In this document: one piece after another, positions 46,123 to 55,785 of the stretch | How the letters are laid out: the number at the start of each line of letters is the position of its first letter | Position numbering within the stretch: the first letter of the stretch is position 1 | Assembly (NCBI RefSeq): GCF_900199545.1 | Contig: NZ_LT962671.1 | Span: forward strand, 122,533 to 186,532 | Direction of reading: 5' to 3' | Length of the DNA stretch: 64,000 nucleotides | Source of the DNA: Raoultibacter massiliensis | GTDB taxonomy: Bacteria > Actinomycetota > Coriobacteriia > Coriobacteriales > Eggerthellaceae | The notes under the pieces: generated by a model | The model's database searches: none | What the model was told of the DNA's origin: nothing | The model's input: only the letters and a program-made list of their open reading frames with translations | Translations under genes and position numbers: made by a program

Positions 46123-48870
46123 ATGAAGGTGAAAGAGGCGAGCATCTCTCGGCGTAGCTTCGCGATAGGCGCAGGCGCAGCTGTCGGTGCGGGCGTGGCC
46201 GCAACGGCGCTCGGGTGCGCGCCGTCGGGGGGATCCGATAAGGGGTCCGAACCGGCGGGAGCGGATGCACAGGTGAAGAGCGCCGTGTCGCATGACGACG
46301 GCGAGTGGATCCCAAGTACCTGCAACATGTGCTTCAACAACTGCTCCATCCTCGCGCACGTCGTTGACGGCACGTTGGTGGAGATCACCGGCAATCCCGA
46401 CAGCCCGATCGGCGGCGGGCGCATATGCGCGAAGGGTGCAGCGGGCATCATGCAACTCTACGATCCCAACCGCGTTACCAAGCCGCTCAAGCGGACGAAT
46501 CCCAACAAGGGCTTCGACGAGGATCCGGGTTGGGTCGAGATCAGCTGGGATGAGGCGTACGACACCATCGTATCTACGCTGCAGGCGGCATCGGCGACCG
46601 AAGGCAAATGCGTCGGCGGGGCATCTATGGTGGCGGGTCTCAATGGCAGCGTGTGGCGCTCGCTTGCGATCGGTTGCGTGTGCGGTGCATCCGAAGGCCT
46701 CCTTTCCGACATCTGCGGTGCGGGCATCCATGTGGTGGAGGCTCTTTTCACCTCCAATGGCAACGCCATGCCCGACTACGACAACACCAACTACGTGATC
46801 CAGTTCGGTACCCAAGCGGGCACTGCGACCCGCCATGGGTTTACCATGACGTGCGAGCGGTTCGCGCAGCGCCGCCGTGACGGGCTCAAGCTTGTAAGCT
46901 TCGATCCGCACATGAGCGCAGGCGCCGAGCAGGCCGATATCTGGATGGCCCTTCGTCCGGGGTCGGATGCGGCTGCGGCGCTTGCGATCGCCAACGTTCT
47001 CGTCGAGAACGACTTCATCGACCGCGAATTCCTCGTCAAGCGCACGAACGCCTGCGCTTTGGTCGACCCTGATACGGGCCGCGTGCTGCGCACGTCCGAT
47101 GAGGCGATGAAGTCGATGTATTGGGATCAGAAAGCGGGGGAGCCCAAAGCGTACGACGAGGCGGGTGATCCCGCTCTTGAGGGTACGTTCGATGTCGACG
47201 GCAAGCGGTACAAGACCGCGTTCGAGGTTTACAAGGAGCACATCGCGCCGATGACCCCCGAATGGGCGGCCGACATCACGACGCTCGATGCCGATGCGCT
47301 GCGCAAGATCGCGCTCGAGTTCGGCGAGGCGGCGTGCATCGGACAGACCACGACGGTCGATGGCGTCGAACTTCCGTATCGCCCTGCGGCGGTCGACATC
47401 TTTTCGGGCGTCTCCCGCCATAAGCATGCGATTTTGAGCACATGGAGCTGCCTTATGATCAACGTGCTCATAGGCGGCTGCAATTCCGTGGGCGGCTTCA
47501 TCGGGTTCGGGCCCGCCTGCAACGGTTGGACCGACGACAATCCTCAAGCGGGGTTCCGCGCTACTATTTTCGAGCCCGATGGGTTCCTCAACAACACGTC
47601 GCTTATGCTCGGCGCGCCGCATTCGTTCTACGACACCATCTACAACGGCGACTATACGCCCCAAGGCATGGGGATGGCGGCTTTGCAGCCTCTTTCCGAG
47701 GACGGTCATTTCGTGCATGTTGCGCAAAGCGACCCCGACCGCTACCATACAAAGCCCATAACGCATCTGTTCTGGTATGCGTGCAACCCCATCAAATGGT
47801 GGGCGAACGCCGACGAGCAGGCCGAGGTTTACAAGAAGATGGATTTCATTGCGGGCTGTGATTTGTTCTTGAACGACATGAGCCTGTTCAGCGACATCAT
47901 GATTCCCGAGGCGACCTATCTCGAGCGCTGGGATGTGCTGCCGCAGTGGTACATGAACCATCGCATGCCGGGCGGCATGACCAAGCCGTGGACGCTTGCC
48001 ATGTGGCAGCCGGTCGTGGAGCCGAAAGACGGCGTTCCGGGATTCATGGACATCTACGGAGAGCTTTGCTATCGCGCGGGCGAGCAGTCGAACGCCGCTT
48101 TCATCGGCGCCCTTGCCGGTATGTACCGCATCAAAGAAGAGTACATGCCCGACCTTACCCAGAAGCTCGACAAGGAAGTCTTCATCGATGCGGTGTACAA
48201 GTCCAACATCGACGAGGAGCACGGGCTCGATTGGTTCAAAGAGAACGGCGGGGTCTATACCCACGACCGTACCGTGGATGAGGTCTACATCTGGGCGAAC
48301 GACGCTCCGGGGCGCATACCGTTTTACTGGGACTTCATGCTCGAAATGAAGGACAAGGTCGAGGCCAAGGTTGCCGAGCTCGATATTCCTTGGGAGACCG
48401 ACGACTACATTCCCTTGCCCGAATGGCGACCAGGTGGCGATTTCTATCCGGTTGAAGACGCTGCTTTCGACATGTTCCCCATCTACTACACCAACGCCGC
48501 CAATACCGACAGCTGGACGGTGGAGAACCCTTGGCTCAACGAAGTCAACGAAGACGACGGCGTGACCTACTGCATCGAGATGAACCCTGCAACCGCCAAG
48601 GCGAAAGGAATCGAGAGCGGAGACGAGATCGTCATCACCTCGACCGCCGGCTATTCGGTTGAGGGCAAGGTCGTGCTCAACGAGGGCATCCATCCCGAAT
48701 GCCTCTCGTCTGTGGTGGGCACATGGGACTGCAAGAGCAAGGCCATGTCGATCGCATTCGGCAAGGGCGTGAACCTCGTGAGCTTGCTGCCTGGTACGAA
48801 AGCCGAGCGCATGGATCATATCGTTTCAGCTTTCGACCAGCTCATTCGTGTCAAAATCGAGAAGAAGTAG
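46123..48870 (+). CDS. Tat-exported molybdopterin oxidoreductase (DMSO reductase/catechol dehydroxylase-like)
   Basis: 915 residues with GAGAGGAAGG upstream. The Tat motif is ISRRSFAIG, followed by a lipobox-like ALGCAP. A 4Fe-4S site is C67-x2-C70-x3-C74-x27-C102 (STCNMCFNNCSI, GGGRICAKG). MGD-binding regions follow: VIQFGTQAGTATRHG, MPDYDNTNYV and the C-terminal HPECLSSVVGTWD. The likely Mo ligand is a Cys in LLSDICGAG (C198). In Eggerthella and Gordonibacter, enzymes of this family remove hydroxyl groups from catechols; others reduce sulfoxides or polysulfide. The partner is the ferredoxin subunit that follows. No membrane anchor gene is present. The substrate is unknown. Confidence 0.88.
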   Translation: MKVKEASISRRSFAIGAGAAVGAGVAATALGCAPSGGSDKGSEPAGADAQVKSAVSHDDGEWIPSTCNMCFNNCSILAHVVDGTLVEITGNPDSPIGGGRICAKGAAGIMQLYDPNRVTKPLKRTNPNKGFDEDPGWVEISWDEAYDTIVSTLQAASATEGKCVGGASMVAGLNGSVWRSLAIGCVCGASEGLLSDICGAGIHVVEALFTSNGNAMPDYDNTNYVIQFGTQAGTATRHGFTMTCERFAQRRRDGLKLVSFDPHMSAGAEQADIWMALRPGSDAAAALAIANVLVENDFIDREFLVKRTNACALVDPDTGRVLRTSDEAMKSMYWDQKAGEPKAYDEAGDPALEGTFDVDGKRYKTAFEVYKEHIAPMTPEWAADITTLDADALRKIALEFGEAACIGQTTTVDGVELPYRPAAVDIFSGVSRHKHAILSTWSCLMINVLIGGCNSVGGFIGFGPACNGWTDDNPQAGFRATIFEPDGFLNNTSLMLGAPHSFYDTIYNGDYTPQGMGMAALQPLSEDGHFVHVAQSDPDRYHTKPITHLFWYACNPIKWWANADEQAEVYKKMDFIAGCDLFLNDMSLFSDIMIPEATYLERWDVLPQWYMNHRMPGGMTKPWTLAMWQPVVEPKDGVPGFMDIYGELCYRAGEQSNAAFIGALAGMYRIKEEYMPDLTQKLDKEVFIDAVYKSNIDEEHGLDWFKENGGVYTHDRTVDEVYIWANDAPGRIPFYWDFMLEMKDKVEAKVAELDIPWETDDYIPLPEWRPGGDFYPVEDAAFDMFPIYYTNAANTDSWTVENPWLNEVNEDDGVTYCIEMNPATAKAKGIESGDEIVITSTAGYSVEGKVVLNEGIHPECLSSVVGTWDCKSKAMSIAFGKGVNLVSLLPGTKAERMDHIVSAFDQLIRVKIEKK

Positions 48871-48882
48871 GGTGTGATTTCC

Positions 48883-49488
48883 ATGGCATACGGAATGCTC
48901 ATCGATCTGAAAAAATGCGTCGGCTGCCATGCGTGCTCGGTGGCATGCAAGGAAGCGCACGGTACACCCCCGGGAGTGCGCCGCTCTCATGTGGAGCGGG
49001 AGACGGAAGGCGTCTTCCCCGATGTGAAGCGGACCATCGTGCCGATGCTGTGCATGCAATGCGAGATCGCGCCTTGCGTGGAGAATTGCCCTACGGGTGC
49101 GAGCATCAAGCGCGAAGACGGCATCGTCATCGTGGACAAGGAGACGTGCATCGGGTGCCAGACGTGCATCGAGGCCTGCCCGTACGGTGCGCGCTACTAC
49201 CGTGCGGACGACATGGGATACTTCGGTGAAGAGCTCAACGAGTACGAGAGCGTCATGTACGTCGATATGCCGAAGGGCACCGTCGACAAATGCACCTTCT
49301 GCGTCGAGCGCATCGACGGCACGGGCGAGCCCCAAGCGTGCGTGGCTGCGTGCCCGGCGGGCGCGCGCGTGTTCGGCGACCTCGAGGACATCAAGGCTGA
49401 AGCCGAGGCTGCGAACGGCTTTCAACTGGAGGCGGATGTGAGCACCAACCCCTCGGTGTGGTATCTGCCTCACGAGGCGAACGCCTAA
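48883..49488 (+). CDS. DmsB/NrfC-like four-cluster ferredoxin subunit
   Basis: 201 residues. Sixteen-cysteine pattern for four [4Fe-4S] clusters: CVGCHACSVAC, CMQCEIAPCVENC, CIGCQTCIEAC, and CTFCVERI with a distal CVAACPAGA. It has no signal of its own and is expected to cross the membrane bound to the Tat-carrying catalytic subunit. It starts 12 bases after the catalytic subunit stops. A GTG at 48874 is an alternative start. Confidence 0.92.
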   Translation: MAYGMLIDLKKCVGCHACSVACKEAHGTPPGVRRSHVERETEGVFPDVKRTIVPMLCMQCEIAPCVENCPTGASIKREDGIVIVDKETCIGCQTCIEACPYGARYYRADDMGYFGEELNEYESVMYVDMPKGTVDKCTFCVERIDGTGEPQACVAACPAGARVFGDLEDIKAEAEAANGFQLEADVSTNPSVWYLPHEANA

Positions 49489-49658
49489 ACGCGTGTGATT
49501 GCAGGAGGCGCCGTGCGATGCCTCCTGCAGGTTGTGCTGTGGGGCGTTGCGGTTTTCCGCTGCGGGTTCGCCCTTTCCCAACGCGCCCGGCTTTGCCGCT
49601 GGCCCCCTTCCCGAGCGGCGGGCTGGGCGCTCCCTGGATGTTCGAGCAAGGAGACCCC

Positions 49659-50576
49659 ATGAAGACGGTAGATCTTTCGGTGCAGAGAAACCATGCGATT
49701 AGATCGGGATACCCCATGCTGCACCTTGGGGCCGATGGCGGCAGGAAGAAGTCGTTCGACGAGGTTCAGACGGAAAGCGCATTGGATGTCCTTCTCGACG
49801 GAAGGCCGGTGATGCGGCTTATATGCGATTTGTCCGATACTGTCGCTCTGGTTGTAGGGCGTTTGTTCACTGAGGGATTCATCGGGGGCGTTTGCGATAT
49901 AGCGTGCGTCTACGTGAATCGGCATGCGACGGAGGTTCGCGTGACGCTTGCTTCGTCGGCGTCGAGGAGGCTGCGGGGGGAGGCGAGGGATTCGGAGCCC
50001 GTCTCGATCGCGACCCACGGTGCTCTCCAGCGCGAGTTAGGGAGCCGTCTTCGTCCCGTGAACCCGATTCCCTGGAGCGCAGATGACGTGTTCTCTCTCG
50101 CGCGGGTTTTTTCGAGCGATTCGCCCATGCATCGGCGCACGTTCGGCGCGCACAGCTGCTATGTTGCGCTCGGCGATCGGGTTCTTTTCTGCTGCGAGGA
50201 TCTGGGCAGGCACAATGCTTTCGACAAGGCGATAGGCAGAGCGCTGATCGAGGGGATTGACCTCAGGCGGGCAACGGTGTTCACAAGCGGGCGAACTCCC
50301 GCGGACATGACAGCGAAGGCGATACGCGCAGGGATTCCCATCCTCGTGTCCAAGGCCGTGCCCACCGATCTCGCAATCGAACTTGCACGCAAAAACGGGC
50401 TTACCCTCATCTGCTCCGCGCACCCCGATTCGATGCGAGTGTTCAACGATCCGCTCGGATGTGCCGAGGTGCGCGGATGCGGCGATGGGCTGCGACTCGA
50501 GGTGCAGGGCGCTTCGTGGGAGGCTACTCGCGTGCTTGGATCGTGTTCCGGGGAGGTTGCGCTCGGGGTTTGTTAG
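49659..50576 (+). CDS. fdhD: FdhD-family protein without the CxxC pair
   Basis: 305 residues from the ATG at 49659 (AAGGAGA upstream). The C-terminal half matches FdhD: CCEDLGRHNAFDKAIGRAL, SGRTPADMTAKAIRAGIPILVSKAVPTDLAIELARK, and GLTLICSA. Classical FdhD passes sulfur to Mo-bisMGD through a CxxC (Cys121/Cys124 in E. coli); the corresponding segment here, DSEPVSIATHGALQRELG, has no cysteine. It may bind the cofactor and protect it or act with another sulfurtransferase. It follows the molybdoenzyme operon by 170 bases and may serve it or the formate dehydrogenase. Confidence 0.8.
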   Translation: MKTVDLSVQRNHAIRSGYPMLHLGADGGRKKSFDEVQTESALDVLLDGRPVMRLICDLSDTVALVVGRLFTEGFIGGVCDIACVYVNRHATEVRVTLASSASRRLRGEARDSEPVSIATHGALQRELGSRLRPVNPIPWSADDVFSLARVFSSDSPMHRRTFGAHSCYVALGDRVLFCCEDLGRHNAFDKAIGRALIEGIDLRRATVFTSGRTPADMTAKAIRAGIPILVSKAVPTDLAIELARKNGLTLICSAHPDSMRVFNDPLGCAEVRGCGDGLRLEVQGASWEATRVLGSCSGEVALGVC

Positions 50577-50725
50577 AGGTTGCACAGCTCGGCTTATCGG
50601 ATGGGGGCAGTTGCGGGCGATATGCCTTTGTTTGTCGGCAACGAGTTTTTGCAGCCTGCTCAGCAAACGGATATCCGTTTGCCGTACGGTGAATCTCCAA
50701 GCTGGAAGCCCGAGTCCATTGACGG

Positions 50726-50845
50726 TTATTTCCCCGAGTGGCGCAGCATGCCATCGGATACGAGATCGATGAGCTCTTGCTTGGTGTGTATCTCCAGCTT
50801 CTGGTAGATCTTTTTATATGCGTCTGTACCGTTCCTTCGCAGGTA
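50726..50845 (-). pseudogene. 3' remnant of a LuxR-type regulator
   Basis: Reading on the minus strand gives EGTVQTHIK, then after a one-base loss in a run of A, KIYQKLEIHTKQELIDLVSD and a stop. This is the end of a LuxR HTH like the others in the window. All sequence upstream of it is unrelated and AT-rich, so the rest of the gene was replaced or deleted near 50845. It marks the left junction of an island. Confidence 0.75.
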
Positions 50846-51239
50846 TTTGGATAATATTTGTCATTGGGCAAAAAGATTCCACGCATAAGCCCGAAAATCG
50901 CACCATGGAAACATCTTTAAGCTCGAAACAATTTTCGATAATCCAATATGCAACGACGCCGAAATATATTCCTCGGTCCTTTATCCCAGGGCGTTGCGAA
51001 ACATGGAAAACAGCGCTTTCGGCGCTCGGCCTTATCGATCCTTTGATCAGGATATCTTCCTTAGGAGAGTCAGACTGAATTGACTGCGTCTCGTTGAAAA
51101 AGATATCCATTATTTCAACCTCGTCTAAAGGGTCATGTGGATAGACGCTTAACTTCTTACCATCAAAATGGAAAAACATTCCAGGCTCAACATGCTCTAT
51201 GGGAGCGGACAAACTCTCAATTATTCCATTTATGGGCAA
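50814..51239 (-). CDS. Hypothetical protein, probably truncated at its 3' end
   Basis: A 141-residue AT-rich frame from a TTG at 51239, without a good ribosome site. The product has a mixed alpha/beta composition and a segment IYFGVVAYWIIENCFELKD. The last nine residues fall in the LuxR remnant in a different frame, so the true C-terminus is lost. No family is certain; it may be an N-terminal part of a HEPN-type or ApeA-like protein. Base composition differs clearly from the preceding region. Confidence 0.4.
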   Translation of the reverse strand: MPINGIIESLSAPIEHVEPGMFFHFDGKKLSVYPHDPLDEVEIMDIFFNETQSIQSDSPKEDILIKGSIRPSAESAVFHVSQRPGIKDRGIYFGVVAYWIIENCFELKDVSMVRFSGLCVESFCPMTNIIQIPAKERYRRI

Positions 51240-51426
51240 ATTACTAGCTCTTCTTATTCCAGTTGCTCAATCTGTCTATCAAAAAACTAAAACACATAGT
51301 TCTAATTTTATCGTCGACTTAAACACTTTCCCAGCATGTTGAATCTTCAAATTCATTCGCTTTTTGTTTCCATTCATTTATAGCAGTTTGAACTTTGTCA
51401 GATCATCCTTAAGGAAAGGAAACGCA

Positions 51427-51990
51427 ATGACTGCGTACAGGCCAAAACGGGTAATTGCTGAATCTCGTCATGTCGATTTAAAGATGCCAATGACACGCCC
51501 AAGAGAATGACAAAATGCGGATTTAAAGCCAGGGAGCAAACGGAGGAATGAGAGCGGTGCCTCAAATCTGAATCAAGCCTACGGACGCTGACTCTCTCCG
51601 AGTTCTTTCAAGTCTACACCTGTGACATCAAGTCGATAATGGCTGCGAGCGCATGGGAAACCAAGCAGGAGCTTTTGAAGGTATGGTTGAACCTTATCTT
51701 GGGGCAACGCTTATCGAGGAGCTCTCCACTCAAGACGTACTGCTATAGCAAGAGCTGATGCGCGTCATGCGAAAGAAAGACGGATCGCATTATTCGCCGA
51801 CCTATCTCAGAACCATTAACAACTAGCTCGATGCGATCCTGAACCATGCGACCAACTCCTATCGGCTGACGCATAATCCATGAAAGGTCTTCGCAAGATG
51901 GGAAAGAAGAGGGCCGAGAAGATGAACTTTTGGTCGATGGCGGAATACCGCATTTTCGCCGAGCAAATCGAAGGCGTTTCCTTTGTGCAC
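51427..51990 (+). pseudogene. Degraded tyrosine recombinase (phage-type integrase)
   Basis: Fragments in order match an integrase: MTAYRPKRV (arm-binding start), KCGFKAREQTEE then ERCLKSESSLRTLTLSEFFQ, ASAWETKQE (core-binding domain), LMRVMRKKDGSHYSPTYLRT, LDAILNHATN, and MNFWSMAEYRIFAEQIEG. At least four stop codons (one in the first third, two after YLRTINN) and frameshifts interrupt it. The catalytic R-H-R-Y part is absent: after EQIEGV the sequence is unrelated. AAGGAAAGGAAACGCA precedes the first ATG. Confidence 0.75.
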
Positions 51991-52053
51991 GGCGCCTTAG
52001 CCCTGCAAGCTCGAAAACAGAAAGCCAGACAATAAATCGAATCTCCGGTACCT

Positions 52054-52725
52054 CTATAGCTCTTTAATTGAAGGATATATGTCGGGGTCGATCCCGCGAC
52101 ATATCACTTGAAATGCTGCACTATCAGTCAAGCACGTGTATAAGCCCATTGCAGCACATGTGCGCGAAAGCATAAAAAGAGGGAGCTTTTTTGGCGCATG
52201 AATATAATCAGTATTACAAGTGGTGATTTTTTCGATGCATCGTTTTGCCGCAACGATTCTTAGAGTATCTACTAGTTCCATGATGAACTGGACATTACAG
52301 GCATGACCTTTAAGTTCGTGTTGATACCTGAGAACTTCAAATCCCTTTCTCCATTCTCGAATCTGAAGATAAAAGTAATCAGGTAAATGCGCGACGGGGC
52401 AATTACCTTTTGGATGCAACGCGTAAATCTCGTCTCGGATCTCTTGATCAAGCGCATCATATAGCTTATCTAGATCATGCATTCTTTTTGGATGTTTTTT
52501 ATTCATATACAAAAACGATTTCAAATACAACTCACAAGCAAATGCCATGCATGATTCAGCGGCAGCGCTCACCATCAAGCTCACATCATGGGTCATGCCA
52601 ATGGATACAAAGCGGTAAAAAGAGTCTCCACTTTCAATACATGACGCCGCTGTAGAAACATAGTCTTCTTCTGTAATGAGTTCGCTCTTTTCATTATCTT
52701 CGAGCTGAAAATGAAAAGTTGTCAT
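52054..52725 (-). CDS. HEPN-domain-like protein
   Basis: 223 residues, AT-rich. SAAAESCMAFACELYLKSFL followed by RMHDLDKLYDAL resembles the substrate-scaffold helix pair of HEPN domains (ACELYLKALL...THDLxKL). A catalytic Rx4-6H motif is not obvious beyond HPKRMHD. HEPN proteins are common as RNases or scaffolds in toxin-antitoxin and abortive infection systems. It stands alone between the integrase remnant and the repeat segment at 52735. Confidence 0.55.
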   Translation of the reverse strand: MTTFHFQLEDNEKSELITEEDYVSTAASCIESGDSFYRFVSIGMTHDVSLMVSAAAESCMAFACELYLKSFLYMNKKHPKRMHDLDKLYDALDQEIRDEIYALHPKGNCPVAHLPDYFYLQIREWRKGFEVLRYQHELKGHACNVQFIMELVDTLRIVAAKRCIEKITTCNTDYIHAPKKLPLFMLSRTCAAMGLYTCLTDSAAFQVICRGIDPDIYPSIKEL

Positions 52726-52734
52726 TGCGTCCCC

Positions 52735-52746
52735 CTATTCCCACTC
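52735..52746. repeat. Direct repeat, guaA-3'-end-like (copy 1)
   Basis: CTATTCCCACTC, the complement of a GAGTGGGAATAG end as in the last codons of guaA (EWE stop), a frequent integration site. The same 12 bases occur at 55907-55918. The following ~190 bases of both copies are also similar in order (ATTCCAGTT / ATTCCAATT, then GGGACAA...TTTTGTCCC palindromes). Confidence 0.55.
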
Positions 52747-53203
52747 GATGGCGTCGGTTCTGCCGTCCCGTCATTCCAGTTACACCCAGTTTTCGGCATC
52801 GACACGGAACGCGTGCCGCCGAATGACGCGATGTCGCGTTTCGTCGGCTTCGGGGACAAAAGTTGGGACAACCTCAAAAACTTTTTTCAAACTCAGGGCT
52901 TTGAGTTTTTGTTTTTGTCCCAAAGGAGCTTCCGGCCGTGATTCGGGTGCCCGATTGGGCGGAATCGCCCGTTTCTGAAACTCAACCGCAGCATCACGCG
53001 CAAGCCACTCGCAACAACTGCAAATGATTGGTCGCGGGCGGCTTCCAACGCGATTCCAAAGCCGCAGGTCAGGCGACTGCGCTGCTGGCAGGGAAAGGGA
53101 GTCGTATCAGGCGGCTTGCTCATGAGTCGACGATGAGGCCTCCACCGAATGTCGAGAACATGCTGGTAAAATAGGCAATACTTTTTATGACAGGAGAACG
53201 AGC
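52747..53203. other. Non-coding segment downstream of repeat copy 1
   Basis: No gene was recognised. It holds several GGGACAA/TTGTCCC sequences (52856-52922) in inverted arrangement, like the stretch after repeat copy 2, and the promoter region of the Abi-type gene with AGGAG before its ATG. Confidence 0.4.
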
Positions 53204-54168
53204 ATGGCCGAACCCTACACGATAGGAAGCCGATCCTCACGATCGAGCAGCAGATAGAGCACCTCAAGCAGAAGGGCGTAGCCTTCGAGCTGTGTTCCGA
53301 GGAAGAGGCCACGGACTACCTGCGCGACAAGTGCAACTTCTTCAAGCTCGCATCCTACCGCAAACTCTTCTCGAAATACGAGGGAGGCCCGCGCGACGGC
53401 CGCTACGTAGACCTCGACTTCGGCCAGCTGCGCCTGCTCGCGGCGCTCGACCAGGAGCTACGCCACGCCCTGCTCGGCATGACGCTCGACATCGAGCACT
53501 TCCAGAAGGTGACACTGCTTCGCGAGATGGAGGACCGCGGAGAGGACGGCTACGCCATCGTGGCCGACTACATGGCATCGCTTACCACTGCAAACAGGGA
53601 GTACCGCCTGCGCGAGCTCAAGATGAGCGGCCGCAGCCCCTACAGCTCGAGCCTCTACGCGAAGTACTCCGGCGACATGCCTGCCTGGGCCTTCCTTGAG
53701 CTCACCTCGTTCGGCACCCTCATCGACTTCGTGCGCTTCTGCGCCAGGCGATGGGGCGACAGGCGCCTCGAGGCCTCCCACTACGACCTCAAGCGCGTGA
53801 AGTCCGTCCGCAACTGCGCCGCGCACGGCTCGTGCCTGATCAACTGCTTCGCCGAGAGGGGCGCCGCCCGGGGCTCGGCGTCCAGCGGCGTCTCCCGAAG
53901 GGTCGCCGCCGTGGGAATTCCCAAGGCGACCAGGAGGAAGTGGATGGGGAATACGGCCATGCAGGAGGTCGCGACCGTGCTCGTGGCGCACTCCGGCTTG
54001 GTACCCGAGGGCTCCTCGCGCTCGCGCGCCGCATCCGAGCTCGCCGAGATGTTCGCCAGGGCCGACGGCGAAACCGAGGCGCTGCCCGACAAGGGGCCCG
54101 ACGCCGCAGCTCGCTCCGCGCTCGAGTTTCTTCGCAGGTTGACAGAATCGCTCGGGTTGGTAGAATAG
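53204..54168 (+). pseudogene. Abi_2/AbiD/F-type abortive infection protein, frameshifted near the start
   Basis: Product over the joined frames is about 320 residues. The start at 53204 (AGGAG upstream) reads MAEPYT, then after one missing base near 53226 the frame KPILTIEQQIEHLKQKGV follows, typical of Abi_2. The body has FFKLASYRKLFSK and a HEPN RNase motif VKSVRNCAAHGSCLI (R-x4-H). Homologues stop phage growth by RNA cleavage. If the missing base is real, translation can only begin inside the gene at ATG 53479, without the N-terminal domain. GC-rich, unlike its left neighbours. Confidence 0.7.
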
Positions 54169-54292
54169 CCTGCAGATAGCAAAACCTTCACGGTTTTAGG
54201 GGCGGACTTGCGCAAGCGACTCTGCCCTATTTTTATATTCACTCGCTGTAGGAGACGGGTGATACCTGGGTCAATTAAGGGAGGGGCATCGC

Positions 54293-54601
54293 ATGGCGTC
54301 AAGCGCAGAATACCTGGAATACGTCCTCGACCTGCTGGCCGACGTGCCGGAGGTCTCGCATCGGAAGATGATGGGCGAGTATCTGCTCTATGCGTCGGGC
54401 AAGCTCTTCGGCGGCGTCTACGACGACCGCTTTCTGGTGAAGAGCACGGAGTCCTCGCGCGCGCTGCTCTCGGTGCCCGCCGTGCCCTACGAGGGCGCTG
54501 CGGAGATGCTGCTCGTGGACGTGGAGGACAAAGCCGCCGTGCGCACCATCGTGGAGGGCGTGCTTCAGGAGCTGCCCGAGCCGAGGAAGCGCCGGGCGTA
54601 G
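54293..54601 (+). CDS. TfoX/Sxy N-terminal domain protein
   Basis: 102 residues. The TfoX_N core is clear: KMMGEYLLYASGKLFGG, then VYDDRFLVKST and ALLSVPAVPYEGAAEMLL. In gamma-proteobacteria TfoX is a competence activator; stand-alone N-domain proteins in other groups are of unknown function. GGAGG lies before the ATG. Confidence 0.85.
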   Translation: MASSAEYLEYVLDLLADVPEVSHRKMMGEYLLYASGKLFGGVYDDRFLVKSTESSRALLSVPAVPYEGAAEMLLVDVEDKAAVRTIVEGVLQELPEPRKRRA

Positions 54602-54719
54602 ATTCCCGCGGGTCTGCATATCGTCGCCGGCATCAATCACCCGTGCCTGCTCATATGGCGATTGCGCCATCACCACGCTTAGAAACCGAAGCTCTCCTAG
54701 GACTCCTCCAGGAGACCTC

Positions 54720-54977
54720 CTAGGAAGTCTTCGGGTACCCTACGCGGCAGTTATGGCGCTTACCGTGGTACTCGAGCAACGGCTCGTTGTCGAGATCCAG
54801 CAGGTCAATGTAGATGTTGTTGGCGGACGGATCCTTCTGAGCAACAGAGGCGGAGAACGCCTTCATAAGCTCGGACTTGCCGGAGCGGCGCATCCCCGTG
54901 ATCACTTTGATGTTTCGGGTGCCTTCGAGTGCCCAAAGCCGCTCCATGTATGCATTGCGGTCTACCCAAGTCATCAT
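54720..54977 (-). pseudogene. 5' fragment of an AAA_14/DUF4143 ATPase
   Basis: 85 residues with RNIKVITGMRRSGKSELMKAF (Walker A) and NNIYIDLLDLDNEPL, the start of ATPases that are normally about 400 residues. It stops after HNCRVGYPKTS. The rest, including Walker B and DUF4143, is missing. Short remnant of a former gene in the island. Confidence 0.75.
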
Positions 54978-55149
54978 TCGCTCCTTCTCGGTTTCGAAAC
55001 TCTAATTATTTGAAAGTTTCGAAACCGAGAAGGCAATATGCCCACGGTCCGCGCAAGTTTTCGCTGGGAGGCTGGGCAGCCTGCCCGATTAACATGGACC
55101 GGCAATTGCTAAACCCCAAAAGCCGGAGCGCGCGGCGCCGCTCGTTTCG

Positions 55150-55785
55150 CTACATCGCCTTGATGGGATGGCGGATCACGGTCTTGAGCTTCTCCGGCGC
55201 GCACTTGCGTGGGTCGGAGAGGTAGATCTCGTGATGGAGGCGGGATTCGGAGAAGTCGGGGGCGTAGCCCTGCTCCGCCGCGAATGCGCGCATGGCGTCT
55301 ATGGTTGCCGGTTCGCCGTCGTAGGGCCCGGTGTGCATGCATTGAACGCAAAGGCCCTCGTCAACCCTCAGCAGCTCAACCGCCGAGAAGTCCAGCTTCT
55401 TTTTGGCGGCGGCTTCCGAAACGGCCCAGTCGAAATCCTCGCGAGTGACGAAATCGGGCAGGCGGATGCATGAGATGAAGCTGAAGTCGTCCTTCCGCGC
55501 ATAATCAATCTCGCCATCGGCGCGGTCTTGCCACCAGAAGCCCTCGAGCGGCGGCACGACGAAGTCGAAATAGCCTTCAATTTCCCGCGGGCCCTTCTTC
55601 GACATCTTGATGGCATAGGCGACGCCGTAGAGCAGCGGCAACGCGTTCTGGCACTCGCCGCCCTCGGCATTGGGATCGCCCTTGCCCCGCACGGCGACGT
55701 AGCTCATGGGCGGAACGGTTACGACATTCGGCTTGCTCGACGGCTTGTAGAGCTCCCTGAACTCCTTCTTGAAATCGTATGTCAT
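55150..55785 (-). CDS. GyrI-like small-molecule-binding domain protein
   Basis: 211 residues with the GyrI/SbmC-like fold: VPPMSYVAVRGKGDPN near residue 24, PREIEGYFDFVVPPLEGFWW, CVQCMHTGPYDGEPATIDAM, and HHEIYLSDP.KCAPEKLKTV at the end. The last two blocks are characteristic of DUF4309/GyrI-like proteins that bind hydrophobic compounds, and members are often near MerR or AraC regulators; none is here. Confidence 0.85.
   Translation of the reverse strand: MTYDFKKEFRELYKPSSKPNVVTVPPMSYVAVRGKGDPNAEGGECQNALPLLYGVAYAIKMSKKGPREIEGYFDFVVPPLEGFWWQDRADGEIDYARKDDFSFISCIRLPDFVTREDFDWAVSEAAAKKKLDFSAVELLRVDEGLCVQCMHTGPYDGEPATIDAMRAFAAEQGYAPDFSESRLHHEIYLSDPRKCAPEKLKTVIRHPIKAM

Noticed and set aside
45904..48819. 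Very long (971-codon) minus-strand frame opposite the molybdoenzyme
   Set aside because: It mirrors the codons of a clear molybdopterin oxidoreductase and carries no domain; length alone is caused by high GC at third positions.
54178..54200. AAAACC/GGTTTT hairpin after the Abi-type gene as a terminator
   Set aside because: The stem is short and AT-rich with a small loop and no T tract; kept out as too weak.
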